Below are positions 51,305 through 59,173 of a stretch of 64,000 bases of DNA, in pieces. The notes beneath the pieces were generated by a model. It saw nothing but the letters and a program-made list of their open reading frames with translations. It ran no database searches and was not told where the DNA came from. The DNA comes from Calditrichales bacterium MX18-03 (GTDB lineage Bacteria; Bacillota; Clostridia; Lutisporales; Lutisporaceae): the NCBI GenBank assembly GCA_021083345.1, contig JAJGRE010000001.1, positions 372,001 to 436,000 on the forward strand, given 5' to 3'. The position numbers were made by a program, and so were the translations under genes. How positions within the stretch are numbered: the stretch's first letter is position 1; the number at the start of each line of letters is the position of its first letter.

Positions 51305-51329
51305 TATTTCCAACAAGGCGAAAAATACC

Positions 51330-51355
51330 AAAAAAATAGCCGGCCCCTCGGCCGG
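51330..51355 (-). terminator. Terminator after the DUF2007 gene
   Basis: On the minus strand the GC-rich stem CCGGCC/GGCCGG with a 4-nt loop is followed by CTA and then seven T. It lies 39 bp after the stop of the DUF2007 gene and about 25 bp upstream of the LexA box. Confidence 0.85.
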
Positions 51356-51393
51356 TCCTCCGTTTCACTTCTTTCCTTGAGCCTTGATCCGCC

Positions 51394-51807
51394 TTATTTA
51401 AAAAGATTGCTTATCAAGACCGCTGCAATGATGGGCAGCAAAATATAAAGCAGTATTGCCCAGGCAACACCTCTTTTTTTCATATCAAAGCGCTGTGCTT
51501 CCTTTTCGCTGTCAAAGTCGGCCGCTTGGTCCGGAAGTTCCTCCGGTTTGGCGCTGACCATGGCCTCAGCCAGCTCCAGGTGTTCCTCCGGTACAAAGAC
51601 ATCTACGCCAAACCGCGAGACACCCATATATAACTTCACGAATTCCCCGTTTTTCTTATTCTTCCGGACCATCGGAATCCCTTCCGTTCCCAACAAGGCC
51701 TCTATCAGGTCGGCCTCTCCGTCGTCGCTTACATTCCGGAGCAGCACCCAATTCATATCCTTTGCAGTTTTACCGTCATCCATGCGTGTATCCAATTCGT
51801 TAGGCAT
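51394..51807 (-). CDS. DUF2007-domain protein with C-terminal membrane helix
   Basis: A 137-residue protein: NWVLLRNVSDDGEADLIEALLGTEGIPMVRKNKK and VDVFVPEEHLELAEAM form the DUF2007 (putative signal-transducing) domain, an alpha/beta fold. A linker and a C-terminal membrane helix (GVAWAILLYILLPIIAAVLI) follow. ATG 51807 lies behind AGGAGGAAG. The frame extends eight codons upstream without a site. It follows the MnmM gene by 20 bp and ends at a terminator, so it closes the rplS-yraN-mnmM block. Function unknown. Confidence 0.85.
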   Translation of the reverse strand: MPNELDTRMDDGKTAKDMNWVLLRNVSDDGEADLIEALLGTEGIPMVRKNKKNGEFVKLYMGVSRFGVDVFVPEEHLELAEAMVSAKPEELPDQAADFDSEKEAQRFDMKKRGVAWAILLYILLPIIAAVLISNLFK

Positions 51808-51827
51808 AAGACTTCCTCCTGATCCTA

Positions 51828-52394
51828 TCAATCAATATATTTTTCAATGCATACGGCGATGGGCGGGCAATTTGCCTGATTGACAAACTCGTGCACCAGA
51901 ACCGAATAGTTCTTTGCATCAAGGGTCTTGAAATACGCCATCACCGCTTCCTTCTCCCCAAAACCGCTGTCTCCGCCGTAGTAAATGACAATCATGACGA
52001 TCCCCTCCCGGCACAGAAGCGCCAGGGCTTTTTCAATTGCCGCAATAGTCGTTTCCGCTCTTGTGCCAAGCTTATGGTCACCGCCAGGCAGATAACCCAG
52101 GTTGAACATGACTGCTTTGATGCCTTTAGGTACATACTGATCCATATTCTGATGCCCATCCCGGATCAGCGCCACCCTGTCCTGCACGCCTGCATTTTTC
52201 ACCTTTTGCCCGGTCTTCTCCAAGGCCTGCTCCTGAATATCAAAAGCGTAGACTTTGCCTGTCCCGCCCACAAGCCCGGCCAAAAACAAAGTATCGTTTC
52301 CATTGCCCATGGTAGCATCCACAACCGAATCTCCCGGCAGAACCACACGGGATACCAGTTCGTGGGATATGGTCAAAGAGTTCCTGAGTAACAT
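51828..52394 (-). CDS. mnmM: YtqB/MnmM family tRNA methyltransferase
   Basis: A 188-residue SAM-dependent methyltransferase of the YtqB family, now known as MnmM, which makes the methylaminomethyl group of wobble uridine-34 in tRNA. Motif I is VVDATMGNGNDTLFLA, then KVYAFDIQEQAL, VMFNLGYLPGGDH (the family NLG motif), and the late IVIYYGGDSGFGEKEAV. The start is ATG 52394 behind GAAAGGAAG. The frame is open for 46 codons upstream without a site. It ends 20 bp before the DUF2007 gene. The family call is from recognised motifs, and its specificity is known only for homologues. Confidence 0.85.
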   Translation of the reverse strand: MLLRNSLTISHELVSRVVLPGDSVVDATMGNGNDTLFLAGLVGGTGKVYAFDIQEQALEKTGQKVKNAGVQDRVALIRDGHQNMDQYVPKGIKAVMFNLGYLPGGDHKLGTRAETTIAAIEKALALLCREGIVMIVIYYGGDSGFGEKEAVMAYFKTLDAKNYSVLVHEFVNQANCPPIAVCIEKYID

Positions 52395-52416
52395 GGTTTG
52401 CTTCCTTTCTAAGATG

Positions 52417-52800
52417 TTAATATCCGTATCTTCCGCTGTATTGGAAAGCATCCTTGATGAGATGAATGTCATACAGCGCATCCGGTCCGTCAACGATGAT
52501 CTCAATGACGTCAAAACGGCACATGCGGTCAAAAAATGCTTTACTTTGCATGTAAGACAGCGCCGTTTTCACGATTCTGCCTTGCTTTCCCCTGTTTACC
52601 GCTTCGCTGGGGGAACCATAGCGGTCACTGCTTCTGGTCTTGACCTCAATGAAAGCAACGGTATCGCCGTCCAGGCCGATAATATCGATCTCACCCAGTT
52701 TGCATCTATAATTGCGTTCCAGTATCCTGTAGCCGTTTTTTTGCAGGTGGTCACAGGCGATGCCTTCGCCTGCATTGCCCAATAACTTATTTTTTGCCAT
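52417..52800 (-). CDS. UPF0102 family protein YraN
   Basis: A 127-residue protein of the YraN/UPF0102 family, with an endonuclease-like (restriction-type) fold: GNAGEGIACDHLQKNGYRILERNYRCKLGEIDIIGLDGDTVAFIEVKTRSS carries the E...D...ExK catalytic pattern and a Mg-binding core. No cellular role is firmly established. ATG 52800 overlaps the end of the YlqH-like gene by 14 nt and follows AAAGGTGAAG. The position after ylqH is the usual Firmicutes synteny. Confidence 0.93.
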   Translation of the reverse strand: MAKNKLLGNAGEGIACDHLQKNGYRILERNYRCKLGEIDIIGLDGDTVAFIEVKTRSSDRYGSPSEAVNRGKQGRIVKTALSYMQSKAFFDRMCRFDVIEIIVDGPDALYDIHLIKDAFQYSGRYGY

Positions 52801-53068
52801 TTGCTTCACCTTTTAACCGGTCCAGATTGGATATAAAAACAAGGATCTCAGCCACCACGCCATAGAGCTCCGGCGGTATCTGGTCCCCGATATCCAGGTT
52901 CAGCAAGGTCTCCACCAGCTCACTGTTTTCAAAAACCGGCACATTGTTTTCCTTAGCGGTTTTGACGATCCGCTCGGCAACCTCGCCTTTTCCCATCGCA
53001 GTGATCTTCGGTGCCAGCTCCCCCGGCTTGTAGGCAAGCGCAGCCGCCTTTTTCAGCTTGTTCTTCAT
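52787..53068 (-). CDS. FlhB C-terminal-domain-like protein (YlqH)
   Basis: A 93-residue protein equivalent to the cytoplasmic tail of the FlhB/YscU export switch. It reads KAAALAYKPGELAPKITAMGKGEVAERIVKTAKENNVPVFENSELVETLLNLDIGDQIP, which matches the FlhB fold AL.Y..g..aP.v.akG.g..A..I...A....vPv....eLa..Ly..d.g..IP. The autocleavage motif NPTH is absent. It is the YlqH-type orphan found beside ylqG in Firmicutes, and the stop of ylqG overlaps its ribosome site. It has no flagellar context here. Function unknown. Confidence 0.85.
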   Translation of the reverse strand: MKNKLKKAAALAYKPGELAPKITAMGKGEVAERIVKTAKENNVPVFENSELVETLLNLDIGDQIPPELYGVVAEILVFISNLDRLKGEANGKK

Positions 53069-53069
53069 A

Positions 53070-54803
53070 TCATACCCTCATATCGATGTGCATTTTATCC
53101 TGGCTTTGCTCCGAAATCACTTCTTCCAATGAAATCAGGTTAAAGGACTGCTCCAGCTGGATCACTTTGACAGGGCTCAGCGTATAGCCCTTGGCGTTTA
53201 AGGCTTCCCTCAGCATGCCGGTCTGATGGTCAATCAGATTGCCGGTTTTGCGGTCCCCGGTCCTGAAGGTGACGGACACATTTTTCTGATGGATACTGAC
53301 CAGACTTTCGATACGGCCGATATGCTTCAGGTCCAGTGCAATCAGAATGGTGGCATTTTGAGGATCCACCTTTTTGTTCCGCTTTCCTTCCTTGAAGACA
53401 TACAGCTTGGCTGTTGCCGCATTGTCGTTCATCATTACCGGGATCTGAAGATAGTTGTTATATTGGTTGATGTGCCTGATAAAGTCGATATTATCCTTCA
53501 ACCCGGAGAGGGTCTCCCTGATCTCCGGATTCTGGGTGCCTTGACGCTCCAACAGCCTTTCGATTTTTTCACCTAGCCGGAGGATGTCCTTCAATTGCGC
53601 CTGGACGTCTTCCTTCTGTTCTACCTGTCCGGGCTTTAGGAAGATCCGACGGATATCCTCCTTGATCTCCTTCAGCTCCAGGTTGTTTTCACTCTCTACC
53701 TGCTGCTGGAGCTTCTGGAGGAATTCCGAAAGCTTATCTGTATCGTTGAGGTTCTTTGTCAGCTGCTCCAGATTTTTGGGTGTGATTTCCAGGTCCTTTG
53801 ACAAAAGAAAGGCCAGTTTCTCCATATTGCTTTGGGATACGGTGTTCAATACCTTTACCGCTTTCCCGATCAATTGCTCTATGTCCTGTCCCGCGTTGAC
53901 ACCCAGCTTCTTCAGAAGCCCCAACGCCTGTCTTTCGAAGGAGCTGCCTTCTTCAACCTGCTCTGCCGTCATTGTTTTCGCTTTTATATCCGGCAATGCA
54001 GCTTGATCATCAAGCTTGACGCCTGCAGCTTTGGCCTTATCGCCTTCCGTTTTAGGCTGAAGCTGTTCTGTGCCCTGGGGATCAATGCGTTTCTCCGACT
54101 CCATCAGCTTCTGCAGTAGCTTTACGACCGGATCAGTCTCTTCGGCTTCTTCCTGGCTTCTGACTGTCTGAGCTCTCACAATCGGACTTTCAGCAGCCGG
54201 CTTTTCCTGTTCCGTATCGACTGCGCTTTCCTTTACATCCGGCTGTGCCTCCGAAGTCTTTTTTATCTCCGGCTCCGACAAAAGCACGACTTTGTTTAAC
54301 ACCTCAACCGGTGCATTCGGAAGATCAATACCCGAAAACAACAGTCCCAGTTTTCCGGATACATCCGCCTGTTTCAGGTTCTCCACATTCCGGGACAGGT
54401 TGATAAGCTCCGACAATGACTTACTGTCCACCGGCAGGTTATACTTGATCAGAAGCTTGGCAGCTTCCATATTCTTTTCATTGACAGGCAGATTCAGACG
54501 CATCAGCAGTGCCTGCACCTTTGCTTCAAGGTCGGGTGCCTTTGCCCCTTTGCTCCTGACTTCTGCGAAGACCGTGCCCTCCGTTACCCGGTTAACCAGA
54601 AGTTCGACCAAGGTCCCCTTCCGTATTTCCATACCGGCCGGCAGCGAGGCGGTCAGAACCTGTCCGCCCGGTGTCCTGATGGTGACGGTATTGGCAGTTG
54701 CCTCTGTTACCTTTCCCTTTATGACGTCTCCGGCTTCCACATTTTTCAATTGTTCGGTTTTTTCCGTCCGGACCGGCTGCGGGCCTGCGGATTCGATTCT
54801 CAT
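53070..54803 (-). CDS. YlqG-like protein with FliK-type C-terminal domain
   Basis: A 577-residue cytoplasmic-looking protein. The N-terminus (about 20-95) has a beta-rich GDVIKGKVTEATANTVTIRTPGGQV module. The middle (about 190-270) is acidic, repetitive and disordered-looking. The next part is a long coiled-coil-like stretch with many Gln. The C-terminus (LKHIGRIESLVSIHQKNVSVTFRT, HQTGMLREALNAKGYTL) resembles the FliK/hook-length-control C-terminal fold. Together with the YlqH-type protein next to it, it is a recurrent orphan pair. ATG 54803 is chosen because GGGGGTGG precedes it. Function unknown. Confidence 0.75.
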   Translation of the reverse strand: MRIESAGPQPVRTEKTEQLKNVEAGDVIKGKVTEATANTVTIRTPGGQVLTASLPAGMEIRKGTLVELLVNRVTEGTVFAEVRSKGAKAPDLEAKVQALLMRLNLPVNEKNMEAAKLLIKYNLPVDSKSLSELINLSRNVENLKQADVSGKLGLLFSGIDLPNAPVEVLNKVVLLSEPEIKKTSEAQPDVKESAVDTEQEKPAAESPIVRAQTVRSQEEAEETDPVVKLLQKLMESEKRIDPQGTEQLQPKTEGDKAKAAGVKLDDQAALPDIKAKTMTAEQVEEGSSFERQALGLLKKLGVNAGQDIEQLIGKAVKVLNTVSQSNMEKLAFLLSKDLEITPKNLEQLTKNLNDTDKLSEFLQKLQQQVESENNLELKEIKEDIRRIFLKPGQVEQKEDVQAQLKDILRLGEKIERLLERQGTQNPEIRETLSGLKDNIDFIRHINQYNNYLQIPVMMNDNAATAKLYVFKEGKRNKKVDPQNATILIALDLKHIGRIESLVSIHQKNVSVTFRTGDRKTGNLIDHQTGMLREALNAKGYTLSPVKVIQLEQSFNLISLEEVISEQSQDKMHIDMRV

Positions 54804-54817
54804 CCTCGCCACCCCCT

Positions 54818-55465
54818 TTACAGATTTTTTGTAAAGGACCTTCTATGGATCGGCAATAAGCCGTATTTCTTGATGCAGTCGATGTGCGCGCTGGTCCCGT
54901 AGCCCTTATGCTTTCCAAACCCGTAGGCCGGATAGATGCTGTCATATGCAGATATAAGCCTATCTCTCTCTACCTTGGCAATAATTGATGCCGCTGCAAT
55001 AGAGAGGCTCAGGCTGTCCCCCTTGATGATGCCCTTCTGCGGGATGTCGACATCCTTCAGGGTCACTGCATCCAGCAGAATATAGTCCGGCTGCTGCGTC
55101 AGATTCTTTAAGGCCGTTTTCATGGCGATATGTGTCGCATTGAGTATGTTCACTTCGTCAATGGTCTTTTCATCCGCCATTCCGATGCCGATGCACAAGG
55201 CTTTTGCTCTTATCTCTTCATACAGATACTCCCGCTTGGATTCCGACAGCTTTTTGGAGTCATTGACGCCGGGTATCAGTACGCCCTCGCCCAGTATGAC
55301 TGCTGCAGCCACAACCGGTCCTGCCAGTGGGCCCCGTCCCACCTCATCCACGCCGGCCAGCCGGCTGTATCCCAGGCTATAGCACTCCCGCTCGTATTCT
55401 GTCATTTTTAAGAGCCGCTGCTGCTCCTTCTCATCCATTTTAATCCTGACTGCCAAATCATGCAC
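54818..55465 (-). CDS. rnhB: Ribonuclease HII
   Basis: A 215-residue RNase H that removes ribonucleotides from DNA and RNA primers. Motifs: LAGVDEVGRGPLAGPVVAAAVIL, with the DE pair and the GRGP loop of RNase HII near residue 38, VNDSKKLSESKRE, and YILLDAVTL plus KGDSLSLSIAAASIIAKVERDRL, whose Asp residues complete the DEDD set. The ATG at 55465 follows AAAGGATG. An internal ATG is also preceded by AGGATT. Its position next to ylqG and rbgA is the usual Firmicutes order. Confidence 0.97.
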   Translation of the reverse strand: MHDLAVRIKMDEKEQQRLLKMTEYERECYSLGYSRLAGVDEVGRGPLAGPVVAAAVILGEGVLIPGVNDSKKLSESKREYLYEEIRAKALCIGIGMADEKTIDEVNILNATHIAMKTALKNLTQQPDYILLDAVTLKDVDIPQKGIIKGDSLSLSIAAASIIAKVERDRLISAYDSIYPAYGFGKHKGYGTSAHIDCIKKYGLLPIHRRSFTKNL

Positions 55466-55582
55466 ATCCTTTATCTATATATCGGTACAAAAACAAAAAA
55501 TATAAGCATATCGCTTTGCACCCGGACACCTGTCCCGGTACAGCCATATGCTCATTATACCATATTGCCGATCTTACAAAAA

Positions 55583-56491
55583 CTATTCGGTTTGTTCAGC
55601 ATCAGCTTGGCCTTGTGGCTGCTCCACCGGCTGAACCAGGTCCGCCGGCGTTTCCAGCGTGATATTTCCGATTTTTCCACCGCGGAATTCGTCAAGCAGC
55701 ATGACCGCCGCACGCTGTATATCGATCTCCCCGCCTGAAATGATGCAGCCGCGTTTTCTTCCGATCAGCTTCAGCAGCTCCAGGGGCTCCATAGCGGGAT
55801 CGATCTCCTCCAGCTTATACCTGGCCTTCAGATTCCCGGGGAAATGCTTCATGAGATGTCCTGCCAGGTTTGAAGCCAGCTCTACGATATCCAGTATCTC
55901 ATCCCGGATGGCACCGGTAAAGGCCAGATACATCCCTACCCGTTCATCCTCAAACTTCGGCCAGAGAATACCGGGGGTATCTAAGAGCTCCAGCTCCGGA
56001 CTGACCTTGATCCACTGCTTGGACCGGGTCACGCCGGGGCGGTCCCCCGTCTGCGCAATGCCTCGGCCTGCCAGCTTGTTGATGAAGGTGGATTTCCCGA
56101 CGTTGGGTATCCCGATGATCAAGGCCCTTACGGTCTTAACCAGCATCCCCTTGCTTTTCAGCTTATCCAGCTTTTCCTTCATCAGAAGCTTTGATGCAGC
56201 TAGTACATCCTTCAGCCCGTTTCCGGTTATAGAGTTGACCAGGATGACCCTTGTGTTTTCTTTTGAAAAATAGTTGATCCACTGCTTATTGGCAGCCAGG
56301 TCCGACATGTCGCTCTTGTTGAGCACGATGATCCGTTTCTTGCTGCCCACGATGCTGTCTACCTCGGGATTCCGGCTACTCATGGGGATGCGGGCATCCA
56401 GAAGCTCGATGACGATATCCACCAGCTTCAGGTCTTCCTGTATTTTTCTTTTGGCCTTGACCATATGGCCGGGATACCATTGTATGTTCAT
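55583..56491 (-). CDS. rbgA: Ribosome biogenesis GTPase RbgA (YlqF)
   Basis: A 302-residue circularly permuted GTPase needed for late assembly of the 50S subunit. The order of G motifs is characteristic: G4 VLNKSDMSD comes first, then G1 IGIPNVGKSTFINKLAG, G2 around GDRPGVTRSKQW and G3 LLDTPGIL. The start segment WYPGHMVKAKRKI is conserved. The C-terminal helical domain ends acidic. ATG 56491 is preferred over two upstream codons. It belongs to the rplS-rbgA-rnhB block and lies downstream of the structured element at 56521-56747. Confidence 0.95.
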   Translation of the reverse strand: MNIQWYPGHMVKAKRKIQEDLKLVDIVIELLDARIPMSSRNPEVDSIVGSKKRIIVLNKSDMSDLAANKQWINYFSKENTRVILVNSITGNGLKDVLAASKLLMKEKLDKLKSKGMLVKTVRALIIGIPNVGKSTFINKLAGRGIAQTGDRPGVTRSKQWIKVSPELELLDTPGILWPKFEDERVGMYLAFTGAIRDEILDIVELASNLAGHLMKHFPGNLKARYKLEEIDPAMEPLELLKLIGRKRGCIISGGEIDIQRAAVMLLDEFRGGKIGNITLETPADLVQPVEQPQGQADAEQTE

Positions 56492-56520
56492 TCCTATCAC
56501 ACTCCGATGTACCTTTATTT

Positions 56521-56747
56521 AAAACACGACACTGATGACAAATCTCTTTGTAACGGATAGTATGTATAAGCGCGTATTGTTATTCTTGTTAGACAGGTCT
56601 AGTTGCTTGGCTGGCGTCCGTACCATCCATACGCTTTTTAAATAAGCCTTCGCAAAGACCTGGGACTAACCGAATAAAGATACGACCTTATACATACCAC
56701 CGTTTTAGCAGTGGATTTGTCATCATATACTTAGCGTGTCGCATTTT
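56521..56747 (-). ncRNA. Rod-like structured element between rplS and rbgA (candidate ncRNA or MITE)
   Basis: A nearly continuous inverted repeat of about 227 bp fills the gap. Paired segments: AAAA..CGACAC (56521-56532) with GTGTCG..TTTT (56736-56747); TGATGACAAATC (56533-56544) with 56714-56725; AACGG with CCGTT; GTATGTATAAG (56560-56570) with 56687-56697; TTATTC with GAATAA; CAGGTCT (56594-56600) with 56656-56662; then TTGC/GCAA and GGCT/AGCC close an apical loop. A-C mismatches on the plus strand become G-U pairs on the minus strand, so the minus strand is the likelier RNA. No protein frame is present. Confidence 0.55.
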
Positions 56748-56786
56748 AATTATGTTACCAATACCGATTTTTCATTCACAAAATGC

Positions 56787-56809
56787 AAAAAGGGCTTTAC
56801 AGCCCTTTT
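56787..56809 (-). terminator. Terminator of rplS
   Basis: On the minus strand AAAAGGGCT/AGCCCTTTTT with loop GTAA lies directly after the rplS stop. Confidence 0.9.
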
Positions 56810-56814
56810 ATGTA

Positions 56815-57156
56815 TTATCTCAGTTCCTTTATCTTCGCAGCCTTGCCTACTCTGCCTCTCAAGTAAGTGAGCTTCGCTCTTCTTACTTTACCTCTTCTTA
56901 CAACTTCAATCTTATCCACTCTGGGTGAGTGAAGCGGGAAGGTTCTTTCTACGCCGATACTATAAGAGATTCTTCTTACAGTGAAAGTTTCCGACAGGCC
57001 GCCGCCTTGTCTCTTCATGCATACGCCCTCGTACACCTGAATTCTTTCTCTGTTGCCCTCTACAACCTTAACATGTACCTTAACGGTGTCACCCACGTTA
57101 AAAACCGGTATATCGCTTCTTAACTGTTCATTTTCAACAACCTTAATGAGATCCAT
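56815..57156 (-). CDS. rplS: 50S ribosomal protein L19
   Basis: A 113-residue ribosomal protein at the 30S-50S interface. It reads [32 protein letters not shown], followed by [51 protein letters not shown]. The length and sequence are full-length. ATG 57156 follows GGAAGGAGGGAC. A leader resembling the known L19 RNA motif precedes it, suggesting autoregulation. It has its own terminator. Its place between trmD and rbgA is standard for Firmicutes. Confidence 0.98.
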   Translation of the reverse strand: MDLIKVVENEQLRSDIPVFNVGDTVKVHVKVVEGNRERIQVYEGVCMKRQGGGLSETFTVRRISYSIGVERTFPLHSPRVDKIEVVRRGKVRRAKLTYLRGRVGKAAKIKELR

Positions 57157-57171
57157 TGCTATGTCCCTCCT

Positions 57172-57244
57172 TCCTCATAGACGTTCATGCCTGCTTTATC
57201 TTTTTTCTTAAGCGGCAGCGGAGCGCCCGTTTTCAACGTTACAA
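57172..57244 (-). ncRNA. Putative L19 leader
   Basis: The leader of rplS on the minus strand has AACGTTGAAAACGGGCGCTC, then CGCTGCCGC, and near the gene GCAGGCATGAACGTC. CGTT pairs with AACG across the element, and TGCC/GGCA adds an inner helix. This order resembles the L19 leader motif of Firmicutes. I recognise it from memory, without a covariance model. Confidence 0.5.
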
Positions 57245-57317
57245 TTATATCACACGCCAATACCCGTTGCAATACTATTTTGTCCGGCATAGCGGTTTTT
57301 TTGCAAGGAATCATAAG

Positions 57318-58085
57318 TCATACGTTCTGATTCAATATAAGCTCAGCAGGCACACTGCCGGCTTTAATATGCGCCATCAGCTTCAGGTCCTCACGGGACA
57401 ATTCCAGCTTATCCAACAGCTCCGGCTTTTTTTCGTAGGTCCGTTTCAGGGACTGGTAGCGCCGCCACTTCTCAATATTGCCATGATGTCCCGAAAGCAG
57501 GATCTCCGGTACCGGCATGCCTTGAAAAACAGGGGGCCTGGTATACTGGGGGTACTCCAGAAGTCCGCTGCTGAAGGATTCGATGCTGTGAGACTCCTCC
57601 TCCTTCAATACACCCGGAATAAGCCTCAGGGTAGCGTCCACAACAGCCATGGCTGCAATCTCGCCGCCTGTCAGCACAAAATCGCCCAGTGAAAGCTCTT
57701 CGTCCACCAGGGCTTCCGTCACCCGCTCATCGATTCCCTCATAATGTCCGCAGATAATGAGTAGGCTGTCACAGGCAGCCAGCTCCCTGGCCTTTTGCTG
57801 GTCGAAGGTCTTGCCCTGGGGACTCATCAGAATCACATAAGGCTTCCTTCCCAGCTGAGCCGTGACCTGCTCCACACCGGCAAAAATAGGCTGGCATTGC
57901 ATGACCATGCCCAAACCGCCGCCGTAAGGATAGTCGTCCACTTTTCCGTGCTTGTTATCGGTGAAGCCGCGGATGTTATGGAAATTCAGTTCAAAAAGAT
58001 TTTTTTTCATGGCTCTCCCGATAATGCTGGCACCTAAAACCGCTTCCAGCATTTCAGGGAAAAGCGTCAAAACATCTATTCTCAT
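57318..58085 (-). CDS. trmD: tRNA (guanine-37-N1)-methyltransferase
   Basis: A 255-residue SPOUT enzyme that methylates G37 of tRNAs to prevent frameshifting. It begins MRIDVLTLFPEMLEAVLGASIIGRA. Motifs: DDYPYGGGLGMVMQCQP (SAM-binding loop region), LLIICGHYEGIDERVTEALV and LSLGDFVLTGGEIAAMAV, which builds the trefoil-knot core. ATG 58085 follows the rimM stop directly (TAAATG), so they are coupled. The order rimM-trmD-rplS is standard. Confidence 0.98.
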   Translation of the reverse strand: MRIDVLTLFPEMLEAVLGASIIGRAMKKNLFELNFHNIRGFTDNKHGKVDDYPYGGGLGMVMQCQPIFAGVEQVTAQLGRKPYVILMSPQGKTFDQQKARELAACDSLLIICGHYEGIDERVTEALVDEELSLGDFVLTGGEIAAMAVVDATLRLIPGVLKEEESHSIESFSSGLLEYPQYTRPPVFQGMPVPEILLSGHHGNIEKWRRYQSLKRTYEKKPELLDKLELSREDLKLMAHIKAGSVPAELILNQNV

Positions 58086-58589
58086 TTAAATCAAACCCTC
58101 TGGCAGCTGAACGATGATCTTTTGATCCCGGATATTGATTTCCTTTACAATTTCCTTAAGGGCAGGAATCAGTACTTCCTGTTCACCGATGCGGACAATA
58201 TAAACATCATTGCTGCCGGTCTGCATCACGTCTTCCAGCTGTCCCAGCTGTTTTCCTTCGGTGTCATATACCGCCAGGCCGATGATGTCGCAGATGAAAT
58301 AACTGTCCTGGGGCAGCTTCACCGCCTTGCTCCGTTCTACTTTGACATAGAAGTTCCTCAGCTTTTGGGCGGCTTCCTCGCTGTCTATGCCGTCAAGCTT
58401 CAGAACCACCGTGTTCTTCAGGAATTTGACCTGCTGCACCATGTGCTTTTTCAGCCCCTCGGGATATGCTACATACACCTCTCGCAGGCCTTCAAAACGC
58501 GAAATATCATCGGTCAGGGGATAGACCTTGACGTCTCCCTTAAAGCCGTGTACATTGACGATTTGACCGATACTGAGATGCTCCAACAT
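58086..58589 (-). CDS. rimM: Ribosome maturation factor RimM
   Basis: A 167-residue 30S maturation factor. The N-terminal domain begins MLEHLSIGQIVNVHGFKGDVKVYPLTDD, and the C-terminal PRC-barrel carries DIIGLAVYDTEGKQLGQLEDVMQTGSNDVYIV and QEVLIPALKEIVKEINI. It binds ribosomal protein S19 in homologues. ATG 58589 is chosen because the conserved LSIGQIVNVHGFKG start needs nothing further upstream, though the frame is open for another 37 codons. The gene abuts trmD. Confidence 0.97.
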   Translation of the reverse strand: MLEHLSIGQIVNVHGFKGDVKVYPLTDDISRFEGLREVYVAYPEGLKKHMVQQVKFLKNTVVLKLDGIDSEEAAQKLRNFYVKVERSKAVKLPQDSYFICDIIGLAVYDTEGKQLGQLEDVMQTGSNDVYIVRIGEQEVLIPALKEIVKEINIRDQKIIVQLPEGLI

Positions 58590-58610
58590 TCGTATCACCC
58601 ATCCTAGCCG

Positions 58611-58635
58611 AAAACTGCGCCTCGCGACGCAGTTT
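58611..58635 (-). other. Intercistronic hairpin between khpA and rimM
   Basis: AAACTGCG (58612-58619) pairs with CGCAGTTT (58628-58635) across an 8-nt loop. On the minus strand the stem is followed by TTCGG, so it is not a full terminator. It may act as an mRNA-stability hairpin. Confidence 0.55.
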
Positions 58636-58644
58636 CTTGATAGA

Positions 58645-58872
58645 CTATAGTATTTCCACGATGACTTTCTTATCCAGCTTTGCGGCACTGGACTTGACAA
58701 CCGTCCGGATCGCCCTGGCTATACGGCCGTGCTTTCCGATGACCTTACCCATATCCTCAGGGGCCACAGTCAGCTCAACAATGATTGACTTGTCTCCTTC
58801 GGTTTCCTTGACCTTTACCTGGTCCGGGTAATCCACAAGGGCTTTTGCAATGATTTCAACCAACTCTTTCAA
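58645..58872 (-). CDS. khpA: KH-domain RNA-binding protein KhpA
   Basis: A 75-residue single KH domain (YlqC). The signature GKVIGKHGRIARAIRTVVK contains the GxxG loop that grips RNA, and the start MKELVEIIAKALVDYP is the usual beginning. I chose TTG 58872, 8 nt after AGGAG. A GTG at 58881 falls right behind that site. KhpA partners with KhpB in cell-division and envelope regulation in other Firmicutes. Its place between rpsP and rimM is the standard order. Confidence 0.95.
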   Translation of the reverse strand: MKELVEIIAKALVDYPDQVKVKETEGDKSIIVELTVAPEDMGKVIGKHGRIARAIRTVVKSSAAKLDKKVIVEIL

Positions 58873-58900
58873 TTGCAACACTCCTATCCGTGTGCCTATG

Positions 58901-59146
58901 TTATTCGATGATGCCGCTCTTCTTCAAGAGTGCCTTCACGGTATCTGAAGGCTGAGCACCGTCGGCCAGCCACTTCTTTGCCTTTTCAGCATCGATCTTG
59001 ACTTCTGCCGGCTCGCTGATGGGATTGTAGTAGCCCAATTCCTCGATGAACTTGCCGTCTCTCGGGGATCTGGAGTCAGCAACAACTACTCTATAGAAAG
59101 GTGCCTTCTTTGCTCCCATTCTTCTCAATCTGATTTTTACTGCCAT
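58901..59146 (-). CDS. rpsP: 30S ribosomal protein S16
   Basis: An 81-residue S16, an early assembler on the 5' domain of 16S rRNA. It begins [40 protein letters not shown], which matches the family fully, and ends with an acidic and Lys-rich tail ([24 protein letters not shown]). ATG 59146 lies behind AAGGAGGTGA. The gene follows ffh and precedes khpA. Confidence 0.99.
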   Translation of the reverse strand: MAVKIRLRRMGAKKAPFYRVVVADSRSPRDGKFIEELGYYNPISEPAEVKIDAEKAKKWLADGAQPSDTVKALLKKSGIIE

Positions 59147-59173
59147 TGTTTCACCTCCTTAAATAAATTGTAT

